IMG/VR virus record: IMGVR_UViG_3300030329_003925 | Span: 1 to 64,000 of that record | Source of the DNA: a virus | DNA: 64,000 bases | Direction: 5' to 3' (one strand) | Shown here: in pieces, positions 32,962 through 40,724 of the stretch | How the letters are laid out: every line of letters starts with the position of its first letter | Position numbering within the stretch: the first letter of the stretch is position 1 | Notes under the pieces: model-generated | Database searches by the model: none | What the model was told of the DNA's origin: nothing | What the model saw: only the letters and a program-made list of their open reading frames with translations | Program-made: the position numbers and the translations under genes

Positions 32962-32995
32962 GGTGGGTAGGGGGGTAGGGGGGGAGGGGGGGTAC
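32962..32995 (+). other. G-rich tract with G-quadruplex potential
   Basis: Four G runs of 3, 6, 7 and 7 separated by only 1-2 bases on the plus strand. It lies in the 273-base gap (32852-33124) between the HNH promoter and the next gene; the rest of that gap is AT/CT-rich, with one GTTACAAA octamer at 33047 and nothing else recognised. Confidence 0.7.
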
Positions 32996-33124
32996 CCCTT
33001 TGGTGTTCTTTATACATTTTATTGTACGCAATGTATTCGAGCAATTGTTACAAATGTATTCCCCTTCTTCCCCTTCTCTCTCTTATACTATTACTCTCTC
33101 TCCCTTACTGGAGTTTATACCTTT

Positions 33125-33346
33125 TTATTTTTTATGTCCTCGGCATCTTTTCATATGCCACTTGGTTCGCTTGCGTTGTTCCTCGCCTGCCACTGCAATT
33201 AGTATGCGAGGGTGATAGACGCCAGAGCGTCCACTATCCCACTTGACCCTGACGGACCATTGGTCTGCTGAAGTTACCATTCCTTTTCCCCTCGGACCTT
33301 GTGGGTCTTTGTGGACAACGGTAGTTCCTTTGGTTATATCTTCCAT
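33125..33346 (-). CDS. SH3-like small protein (73 aa)
   Basis: K-G-T-T-V-V-H-K-D-P then G-K-G-M-V-T-S-A-D-Q-W-S-V-R-V-K-W: the strand order of the VGDLV family with a modified first strand. Basic C-terminus. Overlaps the upstream gene by 13 bases. Function unknown. Confidence 0.6.
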   Translation of the reverse strand: MEDITKGTTVVHKDPQGPRGKGMVTSADQWSVRVKWDSGRSGVYHPRILIAVAGEEQRKRTKWHMKRCRGHKK

Positions 33347-33546
33347 GTTCTCTCCTTCTCGTGGGTAGTTACAAATTGAATGTCTGTCGAGGGTTCTTCA
33401 GTAACAGTCATGCCATCATCAAATTGGTTGGTCAACCAGTGAACCCAGAACCTGCCAGAGTGAAGCACAGAATCCCCTACGGTTATGCCCCAGTCTCTTG
33501 TGACGTTATGCCTAACCAGTTTACCTGCCCTCTCCATTATAGCCAT
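33334..33546 (-). CDS. SH3-like small protein (70 aa)
   Basis: Starts M-A-I-M-E-R-A-G-K-L-V-R-H-N-V-T-R-D-W-G-I-T-V-G; the ATG at 33546 follows a GGGG, and a second ATG (33537) is possible. Same beta pattern as its neighbours. Overlaps the membrane microprotein gene. Confidence 0.55.
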   Translation of the reverse strand: MAIMERAGKLVRHNVTRDWGITVGDSVLHSGRFWVHWLTNQFDDGMTVTEEPSTDIQFVTTHEKERTWKI

Positions 33547-33650
33547 CCCCAGTAAGCGTGAATATACCCACCGCAAAAGCTAAACATCCAGAGCAAGCCA
33601 GAATAGCAAAGCAGCAGTAGTGAACCAATGAATTTATCGAACTTAGACAT
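33537..33650 (-). CDS. Single-pass membrane microprotein (37 aa)
   Basis: M-S-K-F-D-K-F-I-G then a hydrophobic segment with aromatic residues. GGGAAGGAAAC is a good ribosome site, 15 bases from the promoter -10. First gene of the early operon that ends at the HNH gene. Confidence 0.6.
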   Translation of the reverse strand: MSKFDKFIGSLLLLCYSGLLWMFSFCGGYIHAYWGWL

Positions 33651-33664
33651 GTTTCCTTCCCTCT

Positions 33665-33708
33665 AATATAGCCGGTTATGCCTTACTTGTCAAACAAATA
33701 ATTGTCCT
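33665..33708 (-). promoter_or_regulatory. Sigma70-like promoter with a second upstream box
   Basis: TTGACA, 17 bases, TATATT; AGGACA lies 9 bases further up, giving two of the three boxes of the repeated array found at seven other promoters. Confidence 0.75.
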
Positions 33709-33761
33709 TGACAAACCATAGAAAATCGACTTGATACTTCCCCTTTCTACCCTCTCTCTCT

Positions 33762-34076
33762 TTACTCTATACAAAGCATCTCTGGATTGGAATAATAATC
33801 CACTTCGGTATCACCGAAACCCACTTCAAACCATTCTCCTCCACTCTCTCCCACCTTACATAAGGACGTAGCTGGAAGGGTTAGGACTGTCTTTCCTACA
33901 AGCATATACACCTCTACCCATTCAAACAATTCTTCTTGGCTTAACAGGATAGGGTTCTCTCTCTTCTCTGCTCCTAAGACTATACCTAACTCTCCTCTCT
34001 CACTGAAGTATATGAATGACTTGTGCTTTACCAAGTCTCCTCTCTTATACTCTGTTGGTATCTTTTTAATTTTCAT
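33762..34076 (-). CDS. SH3-like VGDLV protein (104 aa)
   Basis: K-R-G-D-L-V-K-H-K-S then G-E-L-G-I-V-L-G-A-E; the C-terminal half is acidic. ATG at 34076 is chosen for its GAGGAC ribosome site. It overlaps the next upstream paralogue by 11 bases. Confidence 0.6.
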   Translation of the reverse strand: MKIKKIPTEYKRGDLVKHKSFIYFSERGELGIVLGAEKRENPILLSQEELFEWVEVYMLVGKTVLTLPATSLCKVGESGGEWFEVGFGDTEVDYYSNPEMLCIE

Positions 34077-34284
34077 GTCCTCGACCCTTTTCTGTTTTGG
34101 ATGAGATAACTTTATACTTCCTCTCTGCCACTTCCATCGGGAAACTAATTTGGTGTCCTCTGCCAACCCAAGGTGCAACCTTCTCAAAGAAGTGAATCAC
34201 AACCCAACCACCTTTCTTTACCTCTTGGACAATTCCATACGGTTGCCTATAGCCTAAGCCACGAACCAAGTCACCGACTTGCAT
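34066..34284 (-). CDS. SH3-like VGDLV protein (72 aa)
   Basis: M-Q-V-G-D-L-V-R-G-L-G-Y then Y-G-I-V-Q-E-V and a basic tail. Part of a head-to-tail run of six overlapping paralogues between 33762 and 35268. Confidence 0.65.
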   Translation of the reverse strand: MQVGDLVRGLGYRQPYGIVQEVKKGGWVVIHFFEKVAPWVGRGHQISFPMEVAERKYKVISSKTEKGRGHEN

Positions 34285-34453
34285 TGAGCACCTTCAAATA
34301 ATGACGAGGTTCGGGATAGGGTTTTGGCATATCACTCCACTGTACCATTATTCGCCCATCAAGCGGATTGATGCCCACAATAATGCCAACACTCATCGTG
34401 CCGTATTCGGGCGATGTGGCTGGAGTACCTCTCACCAAGTCACCTACTTTCAT
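34271..34453 (-). CDS. SH3-like VGDLV protein (60 aa)
   Basis: M-K-V-G-D-L-V-R-G-T-P then V-G-I-I-V-G-I and I-M-V-Q-W-S. ATG at 34453 has AAGGTGAC upstream; I prefer it to the ATG six codons earlier. Overlaps both neighbours. Confidence 0.65.
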   Translation of the reverse strand: MKVGDLVRGTPATSPEYGTMSVGIIVGINPLDGRIMVQWSDMPKPYPEPRHYLKVLNASR

Positions 34454-34635
34454 CTTGTCACCTTTGTCCATGTGTCACCCAAAGAGAGCCATAACTGGTT
34501 CGGTGTCCCATACTCGATGAAGCGTTCGCCTCCTGCAAAGTTAGAAAGCACTTCAATCACGATGCTGAACCTGCCCGTGTTCTTGTTCCTTATGAGGTCG
34601 CCCACCTTGAATGAATATTTACTTTGTGCCTTCAT
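34450..34635 (-). CDS. SH3-like VGDLV protein (61 aa)
   Basis: F-K-V-G-D-L-I-R-N-K-N-T-G then S-I-V-I-E-V-L, with an eight-residue N-terminal extension compared with its neighbours. Same tandem run. Confidence 0.65.
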   Translation of the reverse strand: MKAQSKYSFKVGDLIRNKNTGRFSIVIEVLSNFAGGERFIEYGTPNQLWLSLGDTWTKVTR

Positions 34636-34804
34636 TGACCTTCTCCAACTCTCTGGTGAGAAACATTAACTTTTCTCCCCTCACCAAAACATAACTGTGG
34701 TGCTTGCTGCTTTCGTACCCAAGGAATAAACCTAATTCCCCTGCGTAACTCCACTTGTGCGATACGGTGACGTGCGGGCACCTTACCAAGTCACCGACTT
34801 GCAT
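34619..34804 (-). CDS. SH3-like VGDLV protein, duplicate of the 39662 gene (61 aa)
   Basis: M-Q-V-G-D-L-V-R-C-P then L-G-L-F-L-G-Y-E and H-S-Y-V...L-M-F-L-T-R-E-L-E. The C-terminal 25 residues closely match the protein at 39662-39859, also at the DNA level, so the two are recent duplicates 5 kb apart. Confidence 0.65.
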   Translation of the reverse strand: MQVGDLVRCPHVTVSHKWSYAGELGLFLGYESSKHHSYVLVRGEKLMFLTRELEKVNEGTK

Positions 34805-34958
34805 TGACTACCTCCACTTTGCTATCTTTATATGGCACAGGTTGACCATGCAAGGTGACCCAACGCTGAACCCCATCGTGGCTCTCAAGGACATCAACCC
34901 GCATGACGAGATGCACCATACTGGTGCCTTTAATCTTTACCAAGTCACCTGCTTTCAT
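34791..34958 (-). CDS. SH3-like VGDLV protein (55 aa)
   Basis: M-K-A-G-D-L-V-K-I-K-G-T then H-L-V-M-R-V-D-V and R-W-V-T-L. The ATG overlaps the TGA of the upstream microprotein (ATGA), showing translational coupling. Confidence 0.65.
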   Translation of the reverse strand: MKAGDLVKIKGTSMVHLVMRVDVLESHDGVQRWVTLHGQPVPYKDSKVEVVNASR

Positions 34959-35047
34959 CGGTTCTCCATCACGCCAAAGCAATAACCAACCAAGACGCCA
35001 AGCACACCAATGAGCAGGGGCACGGGAATTTGAATCATTTCAATCAT
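34955..35047 (-). CDS. Single-pass membrane microprotein (30 aa)
   Basis: M-I-E-M-I-Q-I-P-V then a hydrophobic stretch with L-I-G-V-L-G-V-L-V-G-Y-C, ending at an ATGA overlap with the next gene. GGAGAAAGTACA precedes the ATG. Confidence 0.6.
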   Translation of the reverse strand: MIEMIQIPVPLLIGVLGVLVGYCFGVMENR

Positions 35048-35268
35048 TGTACTTTCTCCAAACAACTTTCTGAAACACTTCGAATCTCACCACCAAAGTT
35101 ACAAGTCCATCTTGCTACATGTGGTGGTGGAGAGAGATAGCGTTCGGGCGGATAGACATCCTCCTTGAGAACCAAACCCACCCTCTTTTGCCAGTCGAGG
35201 GTGAGGTCGGAAGTGATGGGCGAGATACGAACGAGGTCGCCCGCCTTGAGGTTACAAATGTCGCTCAT
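35044..35268 (-). CDS. SH3-like VGDLV protein (74 aa)
   Basis: M-S-D-I-C-N-L-K-A-G-D-L-V-R-I-S then V-G-L-V-L-K-E. ATG at 35268 has GGAGG upstream and overlaps the stop of the metallopeptidase gene. The codons for I-C-N contain the repeated GTTACAAA octamer. Confidence 0.65.
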   Translation of the reverse strand: MSDICNLKAGDLVRISPITSDLTLDWQKRVGLVLKEDVYPPERYLSPPPHVARWTCNFGGEIRSVSESCLEKVQ

Positions 35269-36629
35269 TTGTCCTCCACTGCGATGACCCGCTCGTTGGT
35301 CTTGAAGTAGGGATACGAGGCACCGTGACGGTCGGTCATCCAGATGCGTGGGCAACGTGACGACACAGGCTTAGGCGCGTACATGTCGGTCAGCACGATG
35401 TGACCGTCGAAGTTGCCATCGTTGACGAACTTGGTCGGTGCGTCGAAGTTGGTGCCACCGCAGCAGTAACGCTTCTTGTCGAAACGAGCACCCTTCTTCC
35501 AGACGTGGACACCATCTTCGAACACTTGGTCGTCGAAGGGGATGACCGTGAATTCCACAAACTTAGAAAGTTTGTTCAACTCGGCATAGAAGGCAGAGAG
35601 CATCGAGTCGGAGACGGACCCAGACTGGTCGATGCTGACCGCGAGGCGAGCGTAGCGTGTCACCTTGTTGCCACTGTGGATGAAGGGGTAACGCTTGTTG
35701 AGACGACGAACCGTGTTTCGCTTGTTCGCCTTGACGGTCGTGCGACAGAAGTAGCGAAGGACTGCTCGCCAGTCAACGGTCGTGCGGAGCATCTCTTTGA
35801 TGTCCTGCTTGGTGCGTGCGGAGCAAGTACCCCAAGAACCCGCCTTGTCTGCTTCCTCTGCTGCCTTGCGGATGTCTTCCTTCATGCGCTCGTTCGCAAT
35901 CTCGCGAGCCTGCTGGTCCTCGGCACCCTCGCCACCCCAACCGGAGTGGTCGTCGAAGGACTGACCCTGACCAGAACCACCGGACCCAGAACCTTCGCCC
36001 TCGCTCTCGCCCTGCTCACCGTTGTCGCCAGAACCAGAACCCTGACCCTCGCCATCCTCGTCGCCTTCGCCACCTTGACCCTCGCCCTCGCCTTCACCAG
36101 ACTCACTCGACTCGCCCTCGTCAGACTCGCCCTCTTCCTCCTCACGCTTCTTCTGAATCATTTTATAATATGCCTCGGCAGACAACCCAGCCTCAAAGTC
36201 AGCAAACGGACCCTCAGTCGGGAAGCAGCACTCTGGAGGCAGCATGTGGTCGCCATCGGCACCCATGAGGTCGCTGTTGATAGCGAGGTCGCCTGCGATG
36301 TTCCAGTCCATCGACATGCCATCGGAAGGCAGACGACCAGCAACGTGACCCAAGACGATGTGCATGAACTCATGAATGAGCGTGCCCTTGACCCAGCGGT
36401 AACGAGCAGCACCCTTGTCGCCCATCTCCTCGCGACGAGCGATGCACTCTTCGAACCACTTGGGGTTGTAGACCAACTCGTAACGAGCGGTGTCGGCATT
36501 GAGCTTCACGCCTGCGGTCGGGATGCTGGTGAGCACTCGCTTGTCCATCCGACGCGAGAGCGCAGCAAAGAAAGGCTCGTCGAGCAGGAGGCGAGCGGTG
36601 TGTTGATTGAGGTCAAAATTTGTGGTCAT
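35265..36629 (-). CDS. VWA-like metallopeptidase (DUF2201 type, 454 aa)
   Basis: Residues about 75-115 hold L-I-H-E-F-M-H-I-V-L-G-H, an HExxH zinc site. The centre (about 165-240) is a low-complexity Glu/Gly/Ser-rich linker. The C-terminal third is a VWA-like domain with S-I-D-Q-S-G-S-V-S-D (DxSxS-type metal site). It is the usual partner of a MoxR ATPase, encoded just upstream at 36950-38050; the pair acts as a chaperone-protease-like module. The long antisense frame here is only a shadow of the repetitive linker. Confidence 0.82.
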   Translation of the reverse strand: MTTNFDLNQHTARLLLDEPFFAALSRRMDKRVLTSIPTAGVKLNADTARYELVYNPKWFEECIARREEMGDKGAARYRWVKGTLIHEFMHIVLGHVAGRLPSDGMSMDWNIAGDLAINSDLMGADGDHMLPPECCFPTEGPFADFEAGLSAEAYYKMIQKKREEEEGESDEGESSESGEGEGEGQGGEGDEDGEGQGSGSGDNGEQGESEGEGSGSGGSGQGQSFDDHSGWGGEGAEDQQAREIANERMKEDIRKAAEEADKAGSWGTCSARTKQDIKEMLRTTVDWRAVLRYFCRTTVKANKRNTVRRLNKRYPFIHSGNKVTRYARLAVSIDQSGSVSDSMLSAFYAELNKLSKFVEFTVIPFDDQVFEDGVHVWKKGARFDKKRYCCGGTNFDAPTKFVNDGNFDGHIVLTDMYAPKPVSSRCPRIWMTDRHGASYPYFKTNERVIAVEDK

Positions 36630-36651
36630 GAGAACTCCTTCTTACATATAC

Positions 36652-36706
36652 AATGTATCACGCGAGGGGCAGAAAGTCCACCCCAAGCGTGTAAACATAA
36701 TGTCAG
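36652..36706 (-). promoter_or_regulatory. Triple-box promoter for the metallopeptidase gene
   Basis: Boxes CTGACA, TTTACA and TGGACT spaced N5 and N9, then 17 bases and TACATT. The spacing matches the six other triple-box promoters even though the boxes are degenerate. Confidence 0.75.
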
Positions 36707-36855
36707 GAACCGACGAGAAACCCAATGGAAGCGTAGATACCGTAGCCTGCCAATGTCAAGGCAGGGAGCATGAGCATGAACGCCAGAGTCATCATCATCA
36801 CATCGGCATAGTCGATGTCGTGTCGTCGAACATAGTTAGTAATTGCAGAAAGCAT
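36703..36855 (-). CDS. Single-pass membrane protein (50 aa)
   Basis: M-L-S-A-I-T-N-Y-V-R-R-H-D then a Met/Leu-rich hydrophobic segment of about 25 residues. ATG at 36855 is chosen for AGAGGTGC upstream. It sits between the MoxR and metallopeptidase genes and might anchor that complex; this is a guess. Confidence 0.6.
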   Translation of the reverse strand: MLSAITNYVRRHDIDYADVMMMTLAFMLMLPALTLAGYGIYASIGFLVGS

Positions 36856-36904
36856 AGAGCACCTCTTGGTTGTTGATGGGAAAAAAATTCCCGCGAGAAA
36901 CTTA

Positions 36905-36941
36905 CAAATAAAAGAAAGGCGAGGGGGCGCGATGCCCCCCC
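36905..36941 (-). terminator. GC-rich hairpin after the MoxR gene
   Basis: GGGGGC and GCCCCC with a 5-base loop, followed by a T-rich run (TTTCTTTTATTTG). Confidence 0.5.
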
Positions 36942-36949
36942 GCTGCTGA

Positions 36950-38050
36950 CTACTCAAGCCCACCAGTCAGCATGATGGTCAGGTGGTCTGCGACAGACAC
37001 ACCACCCGATGAGGTCGCACCGTGGAGGTTCATGACATTCTCGTCACTGCACTCCTGACGACCCAGCACCTCCCACAACTTCATCGCAGGCTCGGAAGGC
37101 ATAGTTACAAAGTAGTCTGCGAGGTTCTGAACCTGCTCGGTCGTGAGCACTGCTTGGAACACCTCGGCAGCATCCATCTTGTCCACCAGAGCGACGTGCT
37201 CGATGACGCTGAAGTCTGCGGTCTTCTCGACCTTGCCGTGGGTCAGAACATCCTCGACAGTGACCTGACGGTCGTAGTTCTGGGCGAAGTCACGCAGAGC
37301 GACCGCACCTTCGAACCCGACGAACCCAGTCGCGAGGACAAAGAGAGGCTCAAGACCCTGACGAGGGTCTGCGAGCAGACCTGCGGTGGTCATCGTATCC
37401 GACAGACGCTTCCAAGACCGACGCGAAGGGTACACCTTGTTCGGCTCGTACTCACCAGTGTGCTCCAAGTGCCCACGGTTGCCGTTGATGAAGTCCCAGA
37501 CGAAGGAGTCCACGTTGTCCTTCGCCCATGCGAGCCAGTCCTCGACGGTAGGCTCGACATCGACAACCCACCAGCGGTCAAGTTCGGCAGGGTCCAACTC
37601 GCCAACCTGATACTGCGACCCGCACTCCTCGCCACCGTTGACAGCAGCGATAATCAGGGTTTGAGGATGAAGATGACGACCGTAAATCTTACGGGAGTCG
37701 GTCAATTCCATGATGCCCTGACGCACCTCTGGAGTCGCACGGTCCACCTCGTCCAAGAAGAGGACGACGGGGTTCTCGCACGCTTGGATGAGCCAGTCAG
37801 GGGCGTTCCAAGAAGTTACTTTATTGCCCTGCTCCGTCATCGTGGAGTCAGCATCGGGCATACCGATGAGGTCACCCTCGGTCATCTGTGAAGCACGACG
37901 CTCCACGACGGGGAGGTCGAGGTCGCGAGCGGTCTGGTAGACCACCTCGGACTTGCCCACACCGTGACGACCGCGAAGCATCACGGGGAGCTTCTGCGCG
38001 AGGACGTGGGGAGCGATGGAAGTGAAGGTCTTGAAGTCGATTGTTGCCAT
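36950..38050 (-). CDS. MoxR-family AAA+ ATPase (366 aa)
   Basis: Walker A G-R-H-G-V-G-K-S-E (about residues 27-35), Walker B V-V-L-F-L-D-E-V-D-R-A (about 93-103), sensor 1 I-I-A-A-V-N-G and arginines of the lid follow. MoxR ATPases work with VWA proteins to activate or assemble targets. Its expected partner is encoded downstream at 35265-36629. Base composition is visibly GC-richer than the tail region. Own promoter at 38110. Confidence 0.88.
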   Translation of the reverse strand: MATIDFKTFTSIAPHVLAQKLPVMLRGRHGVGKSEVVYQTARDLDLPVVERRASQMTEGDLIGMPDADSTMTEQGNKVTSWNAPDWLIQACENPVVLFLDEVDRATPEVRQGIMELTDSRKIYGRHLHPQTLIIAAVNGGEECGSQYQVGELDPAELDRWWVVDVEPTVEDWLAWAKDNVDSFVWDFINGNRGHLEHTGEYEPNKVYPSRRSWKRLSDTMTTAGLLADPRQGLEPLFVLATGFVGFEGAVALRDFAQNYDRQVTVEDVLTHGKVEKTADFSVIEHVALVDKMDAAEVFQAVLTTEQVQNLADYFVTMPSEPAMKLWEVLGRQECSDENVMNLHGATSSGGVSVADHLTIMLTGGLE

Positions 38051-38109
38051 GATGAAAACTCCGTGGAGGGGTCAGGAAGAATGGGAGAACATCTCCCGCT
38101 TACATATAC

Positions 38110-38137
38110 AATGTATCACGTCTGGGGAAGAAGTCAA
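38110..38137 (-). promoter_or_regulatory. Sigma70-like promoter for the MoxR gene
   Basis: TTGACT, 16 bases, TACATT. Lacks the two upstream boxes. Confidence 0.8.
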
Positions 38138-38165
38138 GGACCGAATCGGACCCTTGACACACAGT

Positions 38166-38834
38166 TTACAAATGGGATGCTGCCTCTGGGAAGCGCCGTT
38201 CGAACATCCAAGACTCACGCTCTCTCAATTCTTCCTTCGCATCTTTCACGGTCATGCCCTCTTCAACCCAGCCTGCGGGAACCGAGATGTCGCCTTTCGC
38301 CGCGAGGATGGTCAGGTTCTCGTTGAAGTAGGCGCTGCCCCCAAGCCCTGCCATCACTGGCAGGTTGCAACCACGCTCGCCGGTTGTAAGTTGGGCGAGG
38401 TCACGCACCCGCAGAAACGCTCGACCCTTAGAAAGATAGGTCGCACCCTCCCACCCAATACCAGTGACGAGGTAGCGAGTCTTGCTCGACCAGCGTTCTT
38501 CGACGATGATGGAGCCGACACCCAGTGACGCACTCTCCAGCGCGGAGACGACATTCCGACGCCACTCGACGCCTGCCTTCTGGAGCGCAGCGACGTGCGT
38601 CTTCAGAATGGCGCAGGTTCGCCGGTTGTGTCCCTGCTCGCCACAGTAGGTGCAATTCCGCTTCTCACCCTTGCGAGAAGTAGCCTCACGACGCTGGTCG
38701 TACATCCGAACGCGCCAGTCTTCTGGATTCTCCTCCCGACGCTCTGCAATCTCAGCCTTCAGCTTGGGGCAACCCCGCTTGTTGTGTCCTCGTTCCCAAC
38801 AGTGTGAACAAGTGACGGTTCCGTTCCATGACAT
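38166..38834 (-). CDS. Double zinc-knuckle protein (222 aa)
   Basis: Two CCHC knuckles, C-S-H-C-W-E-R-G-H-N-K-R-G-C (residues 9-22) and C-T-Y-C-G-E-Q-G-H-N-R-R-T-C (about 60-73), exact CX2CX4HX4C as in retroviral nucleocapsids. A body with G-V-G-S-I-I-V-E-E-R-W and acidic tail follows. Start at ATG 38834 (GGAGGC). It likely binds single-stranded nucleic acid. Confidence 0.75.
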   Translation of the reverse strand: MSWNGTVTCSHCWERGHNKRGCPKLKAEIAERREENPEDWRVRMYDQRREATSRKGEKRNCTYCGEQGHNRRTCAILKTHVAALQKAGVEWRRNVVSALESASLGVGSIIVEERWSSKTRYLVTGIGWEGATYLSKGRAFLRVRDLAQLTTGERGCNLPVMAGLGGSAYFNENLTILAAKGDISVPAGWVEEGMTVKDAKEELRERESWMFERRFPEAASHL

Positions 38835-38883
38835 ATGAGCCTCCAAGTGGGCAGAGTTACAAAGTTCTTTCGCTTACATATAC

Positions 38884-38911
38884 AATGTATCACGATATGG
38901 AGAGAAGTCAA
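38884..38911 (-). promoter_or_regulatory. Sigma70-like promoter for the zinc-knuckle gene
   Basis: TTGACT, 16 bases, TACATT; identical from the -10 onward to the promoter at 38110 for a further 12 bases. Confidence 0.8.
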
Positions 38912-38928
38912 GGAAGTGGCACCTGTCT

Positions 38929-39231
38929 TTACATCTCTTTGACATTCTTTACATCCCTCGATTCAACGTAATGCTTCATTTCACAGTCTGGAACTCGCCT
39001 TTTCGTATAATCAGTCGTCCACTGAACGAGGAGCCTGTCTCTGATACCATGCTCTGTGGCTCCGATGCCGTTCACCATGCCCCCGTGGATTGCCTGCCCT
39101 CTCTTTGCCCCGTAGACTTTGAAAGCCTGCCTCGCACCATAATATTCTTTGTCTACCTTCTGGACAACCCCGATGTCCTTGGTCAAATTGCAACGCACCA
39201 AGTCGCCAACCTCAAAGTTACAAATTGTCAT
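38929..39231 (-). CDS. SH3-like VGDLV protein (100 aa)
   Basis: M-T-I-C-N-F-E-V-G-D-L-V-R-C-N then I-G-V-V-Q-K-V, with a longer C-terminal part (L-L-V-Q-W-T-T-D). The codons for I-C-N-F contain the GTTACAAA octamer. Overlaps the next upstream paralogue by 14 bases. Confidence 0.6.
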   Translation of the reverse strand: MTICNFEVGDLVRCNLTKDIGVVQKVDKEYYGARQAFKVYGAKRGQAIHGGMVNGIGATEHGIRDRLLVQWTTDYTKRRVPDCEMKHYVESRDVKNVKEM

Positions 39232-39463
39232 GGCTAACCTCCTTCAGATAGCACTCATGCTCGTTCGTTGTCCTCCCGTTAATCCAGTGGACTTCCCAAA
39301 CCTTCAACTCCCTCCCGTCCACCGTGAAGCGGTCCAACATCTTGCGCTCCTTGTCGGAATGGACGTGCCGCTTGATGACGACGCCAAAAGAGGGGTAGTC
39401 TTTGCGACTCGCTGCGAAGAAGTCTGGAGCACTGAACTTTACTAATGTCCCAACCTCAATCAT
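39218..39463 (-). CDS. SH3-like VGDLV-type protein (81 aa)
   Basis: M-I-E-V-G-T-L-V-K-F-S-A-P then F-G-V-V-I-K-R and W-E-V-H-W-I-N-G. ATG at 39463 follows GGTGGGTG; the longer in-frame start lacks a ribosome site. Confidence 0.6.
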   Translation of the reverse strand: MIEVGTLVKFSAPDFFAASRKDYPSFGVVIKRHVHSDKERKMLDRFTVDGRELKVWEVHWINGRTTNEHECYLKEVSHDNL

Positions 39464-39675
39464 CTTGCACCCACCACCATCAATTTTTCTATGTCCCAAA
39501 GGGTCTGACCCTGCTTGCCCTGCCAATTTACAATTCCGTCAATGTCGTGCCCCCCAGCCACTTCCGCAAGTGCATCACCTACCGCGATGACGACGCCAAG
39601 ATACGCTGGCGTATCAAGATTGGCTGGAGACTCACTCACAACCGCTGGACAATTTACTAAGTCACCTACTTTCAT
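39460..39675 (-). CDS. SH3-like VGDLV protein (71 aa)
   Basis: M-K-V-G-D-L-V-N-C-P-A-V then L-G-V-V-I-A-V-G-D. Same tandem run as its neighbours; overlaps both. Confidence 0.65.
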   Translation of the reverse strand: MKVGDLVNCPAVVSESPANLDTPAYLGVVIAVGDALAEVAGGHDIDGIVNWQGKQGQTLWDIEKLMVVGAR

Positions 39676-39859
39676 TGACTACCTCCAACTCTCTGGTGAG
39701 GAATACTAACTTCTTGCCCTTCGCCCAAACATAACTGTGGGTGTTGGTGCCATCGTCAAAGATGCTTTTCTCGTGCCCAACGAAGACGCCCCACTCTCTC
39801 TCTGCGTCCCACTTGCTGTTGACGGGCGGGCACCTTACCAAGTCACCGACTTTCATCAT
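39662..39859 (-). CDS. SH3-like VGDLV protein, duplicate of the 34619 gene (65 aa)
   Basis: M-M-K-V-G-D-L-V-R-C-P-P-V then W-G-V-F-V-G-H-E and H-S-Y-V...L-V-F-L-T-R-E-L-E. Its 3' half is close to the 34619 gene at DNA level. Confidence 0.65.
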   Translation of the reverse strand: MMKVGDLVRCPPVNSKWDAEREWGVFVGHEKSIFDDGTNTHSYVWAKGKKLVFLTRELEVVNESR

Positions 39860-40632
39860 CGTGCCCTCATCAAGTAGCGTTCTTCAATGACGATGGGGCG
39901 AGGGTCGCCAGCGAACAGGACAGTATAGCCGCGCCCACCCTTGACTGCCTCGATGATGCCCTCATCAGAGAGGATAAATGCCTTCTTTCCAATGTACTTC
40001 CAATACTTTGTCCGAGTGGTCTGGTTCTTGCGAAGCTGAACACCGTCGCGAACTGCAAACGAAGGCTCGACAGAGGACTGCTCGATGACACGCTTGGCAT
40101 ATCGGTTGTTCCACAACTTCATAAAGGAGGTCTTGCGGGGCACATAACTCTCGTTGTCGAGGATGCTTGCCACCATATCCTTCCAGTATGGGAGGCTCCC
40201 ACGACGATAGAACCCAGCGAGCACCAACGCACCCTCACGATAGGTGGTGCGGTACTCTTGGTCCCAATTGTCGGTGTAGTCTGCCTGTATCTTGTCGAGA
40301 TGGTATTGCTGACGTTCAGAAAGCGTGCCTCCTCGCTGCACCTGCTCGATGATGGAAGTTACAAAACGAAACGCCCAAGTGCCATCACCCTCGGCAGCGA
40401 GGATTGCCTCTCGGAGAGTTACAAATTCGATGGGTGCCTCACCCTTGGGGGTCTTTGCGGCTTCAGCAGCGCGAGCCTCCAGCTTGTCAACCCAAGGGCG
40501 ACGACCTGCGCTCAACGTGTTCTTACGAAGATAACTCTTCAGAAGGCTTGCCGCGAACTCACGGTCGCGTTGAGATAGGTTTCCGTCCTTAGAAAGAGCA
40601 GTCAGTCTGTCGCCCAGTGTCGTGCGTGCCAT
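39856..40632 (-). CDS. Hypothetical protein (258 aa)
   Basis: The N-terminal half is helical and basic (residues 1-60), and the C-terminal 70 residues are beta-rich (K-Y-I-G-K-K-A-F-I-L, G-Y-T-V-L-F-A-G-D), possibly a fused SH3-like domain. Two F-V-T triplets are encoded by the repeated GTTACAAA octamer. First gene after a triple-box promoter. No family recognised. Confidence 0.6.
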   Translation of the reverse strand: MARTTLGDRLTALSKDGNLSQRDREFAASLLKSYLRKNTLSAGRRPWVDKLEARAAEAAKTPKGEAPIEFVTLREAILAAEGDGTWAFRFVTSIIEQVQRGGTLSERQQYHLDKIQADYTDNWDQEYRTTYREGALVLAGFYRRGSLPYWKDMVASILDNESYVPRKTSFMKLWNNRYAKRVIEQSSVEPSFAVRDGVQLRKNQTTRTKYWKYIGKKAFILSDEGIIEAVKGGRGYTVLFAGDPRPIVIEERYLMRAR

Positions 40633-40657
40633 GTGTTACCTCCCGCGTTACATATAC

Positions 40658-40712
40658 AATATAGCCGGTCCTGCACCAGATTGCAAGTCCTAAGTTGTCA
40701 AGAGAATGTCAA
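40658..40712 (-). promoter_or_regulatory. Triple-box promoter
   Basis: TTGACA-N5-TTGACA-N9-TTGCAA, 17 bases, TATATT. The first two boxes and the spacers are nearly identical to those at 46091 and 43900. Confidence 0.85.
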
Positions 40713-40724
40713 CACAAAAAAGAA

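Noticed and set aside
32799-33044. N-terminal extension of the HNH protein
   Set aside because: The translation is proline-rich from the G/C homopolymer tract and would cross the gene's own promoter.
35400-36773. Long plus-strand frame (457 codons)
   Set aside because: It lies opposite the metallopeptidase/VWA gene; its length comes from the repetitive Glu/Gly codons and GC-rich third positions of the real gene. No ribosome site and Leu/Thr-rich low-complexity product.
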